Assembly: GCA_022837365.1 (NCBI GenBank)
Contig: JALHHV010000081.1
Location: 1 to 6,452, forward strand
Length of the DNA: 6,452 nucleotides
Origin: Desulfovibrio sp.
Lineage (GTDB): Bacteria; Desulfobacterota; Desulfovibrionia; Desulfovibrionales; Desulfovibrionaceae
Direction of reading: 5' to 3'
Under the pieces are notes generated by a model. It did no database searches. It was not told where the DNA came from and saw only the letters and a list, made by a program, of their open reading frames with translations. Position numbers and translations under genes: made by a program. Shown here piece by piece: positions 1-6,452 of this stretch (the stretch's first letter is position 1; each line of letters begins with the position of its first letter).

Positions 1-470
1 CGTTCGCCCAGCAGCACGGCGGGCGTGTTGGCGGCCATCATCCCCAGGGTGGTGCCCATGGTCACGGCCCCCAGATCCGCGTAGCGCGCGCCCAGCGCCA
101 CGGTGGCCAGTTGGGTCTTGTCGCCCATCTCGGCCAGGAAGAACAGCACCACGGTGGACAGGAAGGCGCTTTCCCGCGTCTTGCACTCGCCTTCCGATTC
201 CAGCTTGTCGGGGATCAGCGCCCACACGGCGAAGGCCAGGAAGGCCAGGCCCAGCCCCCAGCGCAGCATGTCCTCGCCGATGTTGGCGGACACCCATCCG
301 CCCACGTAGGCGGCGCAGAAGTGGTTGGCCACCGTGGCCACGAAGATGCCCCAGATGATGGGCCATTGGCGGCCACAGAAGCGCGTGGCCAGGACGAACG
401 ACAGCAACTGGGTCTTGTCGCCCATTTCGGCGATGGCTACCATTCCGAAGGCGGCGATGAACGCTTCCAC
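1..470 (-). CDS. GDT1/UPF0016 (TMEM165) family membrane cation transporter, 3' end outside window
   Basis: Reading the minus strand from a GTG at 470 gives an open frame of 156 complete codons that runs off the left edge. It shows the family signature twice: E-M-G-D-K-T at residues 15-20 and again at 114-119, each inside a hydrophobic stretch, with further membrane segments near residues 36-58, 70-88 and 134-154. This internally duplicated E-x-G-D-K-[TS] layout defines the GDT1/UPF0016 family. Characterised bacterial members export Mn2+, and eukaryotic ones move Ca2+/Mn2+ in the Golgi. Bacterial members are commonly about 190 residues, so roughly 30 residues are probably missing beyond the edge. 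The GTG start is chosen because AGGA (479-482) sits 8 bases upstream, the next hydrophobic segment begins directly after it, and no in-frame ATG lies between it and the aptamer; the ATGs at 500-510 are in another frame. A manganese riboswitch in its leader supports a role in Mn2+ efflux (inference). Confidence 0.93.
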   Translation of the reverse strand, partial: MEAFIAAFGMVAIAEMGDKTQLLSFVLATRFCGRQWPIIWGIFVATVANHFCAAYVGGWVSANIGEDMLRWGLGLAFLAFAVWALIPDKLESEGECKTRESAFLSTVVLFFLAEMGDKTQLATVALGARYADLGAVTMGTTLGMMAANTPAVLLGE

Positions 471-484
471 GCGGGATATCCTGG

Positions 485-532
485 GGGCCGGCGGCGGTGC
501 ATACCCATGACCCCATCCGCCAGCGCCGGCCC
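485..532 (-). promoter_or_regulatory. Possible riboswitch expression-platform hairpin next to the RBS
   Basis: On the minus strand GGGCCGGCG (524-532) is perfectly complementary to CGCCGGCCC (485-493), with a 30-base loop. The stem ends two bases before the AGGA ribosome binding site (479-482) of the transporter gene. No U-tract follows, so this does not look like an intrinsic terminator. Control of ribosome access is a more natural reading. Role is inferred; the pairing is seen directly. Confidence 0.45.
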
Positions 533-547
533 GGCTCTGGTGGTGGA

Positions 548-660
548 GTCAAAGGTCTCGCCAGGCTGATGCCGCCCACGCCATGGCTCGCGGCGCGATG
601 CGCGGGCCAAGTATGTTGACGTGGGCTCCTCCGTTGCGGAGGCGGCTACTCCCCAATGAC
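548..660 (-). promoter_or_regulatory. yybP-ykoY manganese riboswitch aptamer
   Basis: The minus strand carries the conserved parts of the yybP-ykoY family in order. GGGGAGTAGC lies at 645-654 (loop L1). A small hairpin CCTCCG/CGGAGG follows (637-642 with 628-633). CGTCAACATACT is at 610-621, and GGCGAGACC at 554-562 (loop L3). The outer helix P1 can form between GTCA..GG (653-660) and CC..TGAC (548-555), with two U-U mismatches. A 7-bp helix GCCCACG/CGTGGGC pairs 620-626 with 574-580. Members of this family bind Mn2+ between the docked L1 and L3 loops and usually turn on expression of Mn exporters. Here the element precedes a GDT1-family gene, a known association. Recognition rests on memory of the consensus and hand pairing, but the matches are near-identical over three separate conserved segments. 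Confidence 0.93.
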
Positions 661-666
661 GCGCGC

Positions 667-695
667 ACCCTACCCCGCTTCGCCGCCGATGGCAA
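667..695 (-). promoter_or_regulatory. Candidate sigma-70 promoter for the riboswitch-transporter transcript
   Basis: On the minus strand TTGCCA (690-695) is followed after exactly 17 bases by TAGGGT (667-672). The -35 box matches consensus at 5 of 6 positions. The -10 box matches at 3 of 6, but these include the key TA...T positions. Counting from the -10 box, +1 falls at about base 660, the first base of aptamer helix P1. That coincidence raises my confidence. The same TTGCCA-N17 arrangement is seen in front of rpmE. Confidence 0.55.
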
Positions 696-719
696 CCCGC
701 ACCCCACGGCTATGGCCGC

Positions 720-748
720 TTGTGCCTTTTCTCCCGAGCGGGTATAGC
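720..748 (+). promoter_or_regulatory. Weak candidate promoter for the GAF-gap operon
   Basis: TTGTGC (720-725) and TATAGC (743-748) are separated by 17 bases and match the sigma-70 boxes at 3 of 6 and 4 of 6 positions. If used, transcription would start near 755 and leave a leader of about 245 bases before the GAF gene. It is the only reasonably spaced pair I found in the divergent region, and it lies back to back with the riboswitch promoter. Confidence 0.3.
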
Positions 749-833
749 ATGACAGAAACCGGGATTTCCGGCGGCCGTCCCGCGCCGCCCCCCGGTCCGG
801 CATGTCCGTCAGGCGGCGGCATGCAACCCCAGG

Positions 834-860
834 GGCCGCATGCGAAAACGCCATGCGGCC
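834..860 (+). other. Hairpin in the leader of the GAF-gap operon
   Basis: GGCCGCATG (834-842) pairs perfectly with CATGCGGCC (852-860). Two further C-G pairs can form inside, closing an AAAA loop with one bulged C. No T-run follows on either strand, so it is not an obvious terminator. It lies about 140 bases before the GAF start codon. Apart from this hairpin and the candidate promoter, 661-1000 contains nothing I can identify. Confidence 0.4.
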
Positions 861-1000
861 AACAAACGTGGCCCGAATTCACGCGGCAAGGACCAAGGCG
901 TCGCACACCCCAGACGGCCGGGGCAACAGTGCTCCCGCGCCCCTGTGTCATGTCCCGACCGCCGCACGTCCACCGCAACCCCAACCCCGGAGGCATCGCC

Positions 1001-1564
1001 ATGGGCGAACGCGAACACACCTATTACCGTACCCTCTACGACCTGGTCCGCGTCATCAACTCCAGCCTTGAACCGACCACCGTGCTCGACACCATCGCCA
1101 AGCAGGTGGCCGGCGCGCTGAACGCCAGGGCCTGCACCCTGCGGCTCATCGACCGGCAGGGCACGACCCTGCTGGCCAGCGCCGCGTGGGGCCTGAGCAA
1201 GGGCTACCTGCGCAAGGGACCCATCGAGATCGCCAAGAGCGGCCTTGACCGCGAAGTGCTGGCGGGCAACGTGGTGCACATCCAGGACGTGGCCACCGAC
1301 CCGCGCTTCCAGTACCCCGAGGCCGCCCGCGCCGAAGGGCTGGTGTCCATCCTGGTCCTGCCCCTGCTGGTGGACGGCAAGGCCATCGGCTCGCTGCGCG
1401 TCTACTCCGACACGCGGCGCGACTTCACGCCCGAAGAGGTGGAATTCGCCGGGGCCATCGCCAACCTCAGCGCCATCGCCATCGAGAACGCGCGCATGCA
1501 CCAGGCGCTGAAGACCGACTACGAACTGCTCACCGCGTACAACAACACCATCCACGAACTGTAG
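1001..1564 (+). CDS. Stand-alone GAF-domain protein
   Basis: The 187-residue protein consists almost entirely of one GAF domain (about residues 8-165). The N-terminal helix ([30 protein letters not shown]) and the strand A-C-T-L-R-L-I-D (44-51) are typical. So are V-H-I-x-D-V-x-x-D-P-R (92-102), the core [16 protein letters not shown] (119-134), and F-T-P-E-E-V-E-F (142-149) followed by a helix ending I-E-N-A-R (161-165). GAF domains bind small molecules or mediate dimerisation and normally feed a kinase, cyclase or phosphatase. Here the chain stops about 22 residues after the domain, so no output module is present. The ligand cannot be told from sequence. The ATG at 1001 is chosen over upstream in-frame starts because GGAGG (989-993) precedes it by 7 bases and the upstream reading is low-complexity. 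The stop codon overlaps the RBS of gap, 11 bases away, implying co-transcription. It is probably cytoplasmic: no signal peptide or membrane segment is seen. Confidence 0.92.
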   Translation: MGEREHTYYRTLYDLVRVINSSLEPTTVLDTIAKQVAGALNARACTLRLIDRQGTTLLASAAWGLSKGYLRKGPIEIAKSGLDREVLAGNVVHIQDVATDPRFQYPEAARAEGLVSILVLPLLVDGKAIGSLRVYSDTRRDFTPEEVEFAGAIANLSAIAIENARMHQALKTDYELLTAYNNTIHEL

Positions 1565-1575
1565 GAGAACCCCCG

Positions 1576-2592
<1,017 letters not shown>

Positions 2593-2622
2593 CCGCGCGC
2601 CGTCTTTTCGCCCGAACAAAGG

Positions 2623-2653
2623 CCCCCTCGGCGCAACGCACCGAGGGGGTTTT
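2623..2653 (+). terminator. Intrinsic terminator of the GAF-gap operon
   Basis: CCCCCTCGG (2623-2631) pairs perfectly with CCGAGGGGG (2641-2649) around a 9-base loop, followed by TTTT (2650-2653). It begins 30 bases after the gap stop codon. On the minus strand the same stem is followed by CCTTTGTT, so it might also weakly stop transcripts from tlyA. Confidence 0.88.
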
Positions 2654-2678
2654 CCCGTTTCCGCCTTCCGGAAACGGG
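2654..2678. other. Second hairpin between the convergent gap and tlyA genes
   Basis: CCCGTTTCCG (2654-2663) and CGGAAACGGG (2669-2678) form a perfect 10-bp stem with a 5-base loop, immediately next to the gap terminator and 22 bases after the tlyA stop codon. Neither strand has a T-run directly after it. It may help end or protect the tlyA transcript, together with the neighbouring stem; this role is inferred. Confidence 0.5.
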
Positions 2679-2700
2679 CATCCACCAAGGCACGCGGCGT

Positions 2701-3600
2701 TCACCGCCGCCGGAACGCCGCCAGATATTCCTGGTTGCCCTTGGGGCCGGTGATGGCGGAGGGCACCACGCCCTCCAGGTCCAGTCCCAGCGCGTCGCGG
2801 CAGTACGCCACCACCTTGTCCACGGCGGCCTGCCGCAGGGCCGGGTCGCGCACCACGCCCTTCTCGGTCTGCCCCGGCCCCACCTCGAACTGCGGCTTCA
2901 CCAGCGCCACCACCTGCCCCCCCGGCTTCAGCCATTGCAGGCACGGCGCCAGCACCAGCGTCAGCGAGATGAACGAGACATCCGCCACCACCAGGTCCAC
3001 CGGCTCCGGAATCAGGTCCGGCGGGGCGGTGCGCAGGTTGGTGTGCTCGTGCGACACCACGCGCGCATCGGCCCGCAGCCGTTCGTGCAACTGGTTGTGC
3101 CCCACGTCCACGGCGTACACCCGCGCCGCCCCGTGCTGGAGCAGGCAATCGGTGAAGCCCCCCGTGGAGGCCCCGGCGTCCAGGCAGATGAATCCGGTAA
3201 CATCCAGCCCGAAATACTCGATGGCGGTCAGCAGCTTGTACGCCCCGCGCGACACGAAGCGCTCGCGGCCGTACAGTTCGAACCGCGTGGCGACCGGGTA
3301 CTTGTGGCCCGGCTTGTCCACACGTACGGGGCGCACGGCCCGCTCCGGCGCAACCGTCCCCCCCGCGCCGCCGGCGTCCTCGTCTCCGCCGCCCTCCGGC
3401 AGCACCACCACCTGCCCGGCCATGATCAGCCGCTTGGCCTGCTCGCGGCTTTCGGCCAGCCCGGCCTCGAACACCAGCTGGTCGGCGCGTTCCTTCTTCG
3501 GGGCGCGCGCGGGGCGGGGGCGCGGGGCCGCCGCGCCTTCGCCGGAGGAATCCGGCGGCGCGGCAGCCACATCCTTTCGAACATCGGTGGTGCGGGACAT
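2701..3600 (-). CDS. tlyA: TlyA family RNA methyltransferase (S4 domain plus FtsJ-like domain)
   Basis: The 299-residue protein has an N-terminal S4-type RNA-binding domain (about 37-100: E-R-A-D-Q-L-V-F-E-A-G-L-A-E-S-R-E-Q-A-K-R-L-I-x-A-G) and a C-terminal Rossmann methyltransferase domain. The SAM-binding motif D-A-G-A-S-T-G-G-F-T-D is at 141-151. The K-D-K-E set typical of FtsJ-like enzymes can be assigned as Lys122 (R-G-A-Y-K-L), Asp207 (A-D-V-S-F), Lys235 (V-K-P-Q-F-E) and Glu291 (G-N-Q-E-Y-L). Characterised TlyA proteins 2'-O-methylate ribosomal RNA cytidines; older annotation calls them hemolysin A. Target specificity here is inferred. Two oddities stand out: an Ala/Pro-rich N-terminal extension of about 35 residues, and a Gly-rich acidic insertion (about 69-92) inside the S4 region. 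The ATG at 3600 has only a weak GAG-type ribosome binding site, but upstream in-frame starts would add unrelated low-complexity sequence. It stands alone, convergent with gap and divergent from rpmE; no promoter was recognised. Confidence 0.93.
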   Translation of the reverse strand: MSRTTDVRKDVAAAPPDSSGEGAAAPRPRPARAPKKERADQLVFEAGLAESREQAKRLIMAGQVVVLPEGGGDEDAGGAGGTVAPERAVRPVRVDKPGHKYPVATRFELYGRERFVSRGAYKLLTAIEYFGLDVTGFICLDAGASTGGFTDCLLQHGAARVYAVDVGHNQLHERLRADARVVSHEHTNLRTAPPDLIPEPVDLVVADVSFISLTLVLAPCLQWLKPGGQVVALVKPQFEVGPGQTEKGVVRDPALRQAAVDKVVAYCRDALGLDLEGVVPSAITGPKGNQEYLAAFRRR

Positions 3601-3663
3601 GAAAAACTCGTCGTGACGCGACGCGGGCCGCGCGGGAAAGGATTCCGGAATAACGGGGACAAC

Positions 3664-3711
3664 GGACGACCGGACGACCGGGCGGACGGGCGGGCGGGCG
3701 GACGGGCGGAG
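3664..3711 (+). repeat. Array of six G/C-rich octamers
   Basis: Six 8-base units follow one another without spacers. Two copies of GGACGACC (3664-3679) are followed by GGGCGGAC, GGGCGGGC, GGGCGGAC and GGGCGGAG (3680-3711). The plus strand holds runs of three G with 1-5 base spacings, which meets the usual pattern for a G-quadruplex. It lies 64-111 bases upstream of the tlyA start, with the G-rich strand being the tlyA template. The remainder of the 3601-3946 spacer is GC-rich and, apart from the rpmE promoter, shows nothing else I can name. Confidence 0.75.
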
Positions 3712-3883
3712 AAGCGCCCGCAGGGCCGACCCCGCCAGCCGACGCCAAGCCCCGCCTTGACAGGGACACGCCCCCGGCATACCTGTTGCCTGCGCCTGCC
3801 CGCCCTGCCCCGACGCACGGGGCGCGGCGATGGGCAGACTACACGAGGCCCGGACGGCCCGCAACGCCGTTGCATCGGGGGCC

Positions 3884-3912
3884 TTGCCAAAACGGGAAGA
3901 TGGGCGTATCAA
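3884..3912 (+). promoter_or_regulatory. Candidate sigma-70 promoter of rpmE
   Basis: TTGCCA (3884-3889) and TATCAA (3907-3912) are spaced by exactly 17 bases, matching consensus at 5 of 6 and 4 of 6 positions. Transcription would start near 3919, giving a short leader of about 28 bases before the rpmE ATG. This is the best-placed promoter in the tlyA-rpmE spacer. Confidence 0.55.
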
Positions 3913-3946
3913 CGTGCGTTCCGATTTTCCCCACGAGGAGTCCAAG

Positions 3947-4162
3947 ATGAAGGAAAACATCCATCCCAACGTGTACAAGGCCAAGATGACCTGCGCTTGC
4001 GGCTACGAAGCCGAAGCCCTCTCCACCAAGGGCGAGGTCGTGCACGTGGAAATCTGCTCGCAGTGCCATCCATTCTACACCGGCAAGCAGCGCTTCGTTG
4101 ACACCGCCGGCCGCATCGACCGCTTCCGCAAGAAGTACGCCAAGTTCGGCGAAGGCAAGTAG
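3947..4162 (+). CDS. rpmE: 50S ribosomal protein L31 (bL31), zinc-binding type
   Basis: The 71-residue protein matches bL31 in length and motifs. The opening M-K-x-x-I-H-P-N-V, the cysteines C16-x-C18 and C37-x-x-C40, and H-P-F-Y-T-G-K-Q (41-48) are diagnostic. L31 sits at the central protuberance of the large subunit and contributes an intersubunit bridge. The four cysteines identify the zinc-carrying (C+) form rather than the zinc-independent paralogue used by many bacteria during zinc starvation. The start is set by GAGGAG (3935-3940), 6 bases before the ATG, and by alignment with the conserved N-terminus; the in-frame ATG at 3830 would add unrelated sequence. It lies upstream of a DUF1385 gene and prfA, an order seen in many bacteria as a translation-related cluster (recalled, not checked). 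Confidence 0.98.
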   Translation: MKENIHPNVYKAKMTCACGYEAEALSTKGEVVHVEICSQCHPFYTGKQRFVDTAGRIDRFRKKYAKFGEGK

Positions 4163-4202
4163 TCTGCCTGCCTCGGGCGGTGCGCACGCGCGCGCCGACG
4201 TC

Positions 4203-4244
4203 GATTTTTCCTCCCCGGAGGGGTTCGCCCTCCGGGGAGAAATC
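4203..4244 (+). other. Strong hairpin between rpmE and the DUF1385 gene
   Basis: CTCCCCGGAGGG (4211-4222) and CCCTCCGGGGAG (4228-4239) make a perfect 12-bp stem with loop GTTCG. GATTT (4203-4207) and AAATC (4240-4244) can extend it across a 3-base bulge. The sequence after the stem (AAATCTTCATT) is not a proper U-tract, so efficient intrinsic termination is doubtful. It could attenuate, or act as a processing or stability element separating abundant rpmE mRNA from the downstream genes (inference). Confidence 0.6.
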
Positions 4245-4274
4245 TTCATTGCCATCAGCCGCAAGGGGTTCAGC

Positions 4275-5354
4275 ATGGGCGCAATGGGCAGGACACGGGC
4301 CACCGGCGTGACCGGCGCGCTCCGCGCGGCGTTTTCGCATTGGGGCCGCGCCTGCCGGGCGCTGCCCGCCGCGCTTTCCCTCGCGGCCGACGCGCCCTGC
4401 ACCATCGGCGGCCAGGCCGTCATGGAAGGCGTGATGATGCGCAACGGCGAGCGCCTTGCCCTTGCGGTGCGCCTGCCCGACGGCGAAATCCTGGCCGAAA
4501 GCCGCCCGTGGTACACCCTGTCGTCCGCGGACTGGCTGAAGCGCCCCTTCGTGCGCGGCTTTCCCACCCTGGTCGAAACCCTGGTCAACGGCATCAAGGC
4601 CCTGAACCGCTCGGCCGAGCACGCCGCCCAGGGCGAAACCGGCGAAGAACTGAAGTCGTGGCACCTGGCCCTGACCCTTGCGGTGTCGGTGGCCCTGGCC
4701 CTTGGCCTGTTCGTGGTGCTGCCGCACATGTTCTCGCTGGGCATGAAGTGGCTGGGCCTTGGCGGCGACGTGGAAGGACTGTCGTTCCACGCCTGGGACG
4801 GCCTGTTCAAGTTCGCCATCTTCATCGGGTACATCCTGGCCATCTCGTTTCTGCCGGACATCCGCCGGGTGTTCCAGTACCACGGGGCGGAACACAAGGT
4901 GATCCGCGCCTTCGAGGCGCGCGGCGACGTGACGCCCGAAACCGCCGCCATTCACAGCCGCCTGCACCCGCGCTGCGGCACCACCTTTCTGCTGTTCGTG
5001 CTGTCCATCTCCATCATCCTGCACGCGGTGCTGGTGCCCCTGCTGCTGCTGATCTGGACGCCGGACGGCGCGGTGACCAAGCACGCCGGAACGGTGCTGT
5101 TCAAATTCCTGCTGATGGTGCCCATCAGCGCGCTTGCCTACGAGGCCATCCGCTACGCCGCCCGCCTCGGCGACGGCCTGCTGGGCGCGGCGCTGCGCGC
5201 CCCCGGCATGCTGCTGCAGATGCTGACCACCCATGAACCCGACCGAGACCAACTCGAGGTCGCCATAGTGGCCCTGCGCGAGGCCTTGGGAGACGCCGCC
5301 CCCGCAACGGTGCGCGCGCCCGCCTACCGCCATCAGGCCCCCGCCACGGAGTGA
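4275..5354 (+). CDS. DUF1385 (YqhQ family) integral membrane protein, function unknown
   Basis: This 359-residue protein belongs to the DUF1385/YqhQ family, recognised by I-G-G-Q-A-V-M-E-G-V-M-M-R (44-56), the loop Q-Y-H-G-A-E-H-K-V-I-R-A-F-E (201-214), and H-P-R-C-G-T-T-F-L (231-239). The His, Glu and Cys residues in these motifs could bind a metal or form an active site, but no reaction is established that I know of. Hydrophobic segments lie at about 129-155, 177-194, 236-262 and 273-292, so at least four membrane passes are likely. The ATG at 4275 follows AAGGGG (4263-4268) by 6 bases. An ATG at 4284 is a close alternative, and the longer frame from 4098 overlaps rpmE and looks like non-coding sequence. 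The first 40 residues precede the family core and are poorly conserved in style. The stop codon is 3 bases before prfA, so the two are almost certainly co-transcribed, which hints at a link to translation or simple promoter sharing. Confidence 0.92.
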   Translation: MGAMGRTRATGVTGALRAAFSHWGRACRALPAALSLAADAPCTIGGQAVMEGVMMRNGERLALAVRLPDGEILAESRPWYTLSSADWLKRPFVRGFPTLVETLVNGIKALNRSAEHAAQGETGEELKSWHLALTLAVSVALALGLFVVLPHMFSLGMKWLGLGGDVEGLSFHAWDGLFKFAIFIGYILAISFLPDIRRVFQYHGAEHKVIRAFEARGDVTPETAAIHSRLHPRCGTTFLLFVLSISIILHAVLVPLLLLIWTPDGAVTKHAGTVLFKFLLMVPISALAYEAIRYAARLGDGLLGAALRAPGMLLQMLTTHEPDRDQLEVAIVALREALGDAAPATVRAPAYRHQAPATE

Positions 5355-5357
5355 CGG

Positions 5358-6431
<1,074 letters not shown>

Positions 6432-6452
6432 GCACGAAGAAAAGAACCGAAC

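Noticed and set aside
656..1000. Upstream extension of the GAF gene to an ATG at 656
   Set aside because: The added 115 residues are Pro/Arg/Gly-rich without a domain, would overlap the opposite-strand riboswitch promoter, and the ATG at 1001 has a good GGAGG site.
3664..3711. Possible CRISPR array
   Set aside because: Units are only 8 bases, directly adjacent, with no unique spacers and no cas genes nearby.
3757..3785. A perfect TTGACA on the plus strand as a promoter
   Set aside because: At 16-18 base spacing there is no acceptable -10 box (TACCTG at best); the pair at 3884-3912 is better and closer to rpmE.
3861..3873. Small inverted repeat GCAAC/GTTGC before rpmE
   Set aside because: Five base pairs around three bases is expected by chance in GC-rich DNA and cannot be tied to a known operator.
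3601..3984. N-terminal extension of tlyA to a start at 3984
   Set aside because: It would run over the octamer array, the rpmE promoter and the rpmE start, and the translated sequence resembles no family.
4098..4274. Upstream start of the DUF1385 gene inside rpmE
   Set aside because: The extra segment overlaps rpmE, includes the intergenic hairpin and is low-complexity; the ATG at 4275 has a ribosome binding site.
6432..6452. Start of a prmC/hemK gene after prfA
   Set aside because: Only 21 bases remain and no start codon is present; expected from usual gene order but not supported by the sequence.

Overview
The window is about 6.5 kb of very GC-rich bacterial DNA. Gene content, codon use and protein style suggest a sulfate-reducing deltaproteobacterium of the Desulfovibrio/Nitratidesulfovibrio type. 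That assignment is inferred from recalled similarity of the GAPDH, TlyA, DUF1385 and RF1 proteins, not from a search. There are no mobile elements, CRISPR arrays, tRNAs or rRNAs; this is mostly core-genome housekeeping DNA. Six genes are visible, one of them cut by the left edge.

Left part (1-1000). A minus-strand gene for a GDT1/UPF0016 family membrane cation transporter runs off the left edge. Its leader carries a clear yybP-ykoY type manganese riboswitch (548-660 on the minus strand). A promoter candidate upstream would start transcription at the first base of the aptamer. A 9-bp hairpin lies between the aptamer and the ribosome binding site and could be part of the switching device. The riboswitch and the transporter together suggest a manganese-efflux unit. 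The divergent plus-strand leader (about 750-1000) contains a weaker promoter candidate and a strong hairpin.

Middle part (1001-3600). A small stand-alone GAF-domain protein is followed 11 bases later by a type I glyceraldehyde-3-phosphate dehydrogenase gene, ending in a good intrinsic terminator. Converging on it from the minus strand is a TlyA-family S4/FtsJ RNA methyltransferase.

Right part (3601-6452). A 346-bp spacer between tlyA and rpmE holds an array of six G/C-rich octamers and a good promoter candidate in front of rpmE. The plus-strand genes are then ribosomal protein L31 (zinc-binding form), a DUF1385/YqhQ membrane protein of unknown function, and peptide chain release factor 1. 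DUF1385 and prfA are 3 bases apart and almost certainly co-transcribed. rpmE is separated from them by 112 bases containing a strong hairpin that lacks a U-tract, so partial read-through is plausible. The last 21 bases after prfA hold no gene start.

The most rewarding regulatory observation is the manganese riboswitch with its tightly placed promoter and possible RBS-proximal hairpin. Less explained are the GAF-gap pairing, the octamer array, and the conserved-looking DUF1385 protein in a translation gene cluster. I see no strong evidence for an entirely new biological system in this window.
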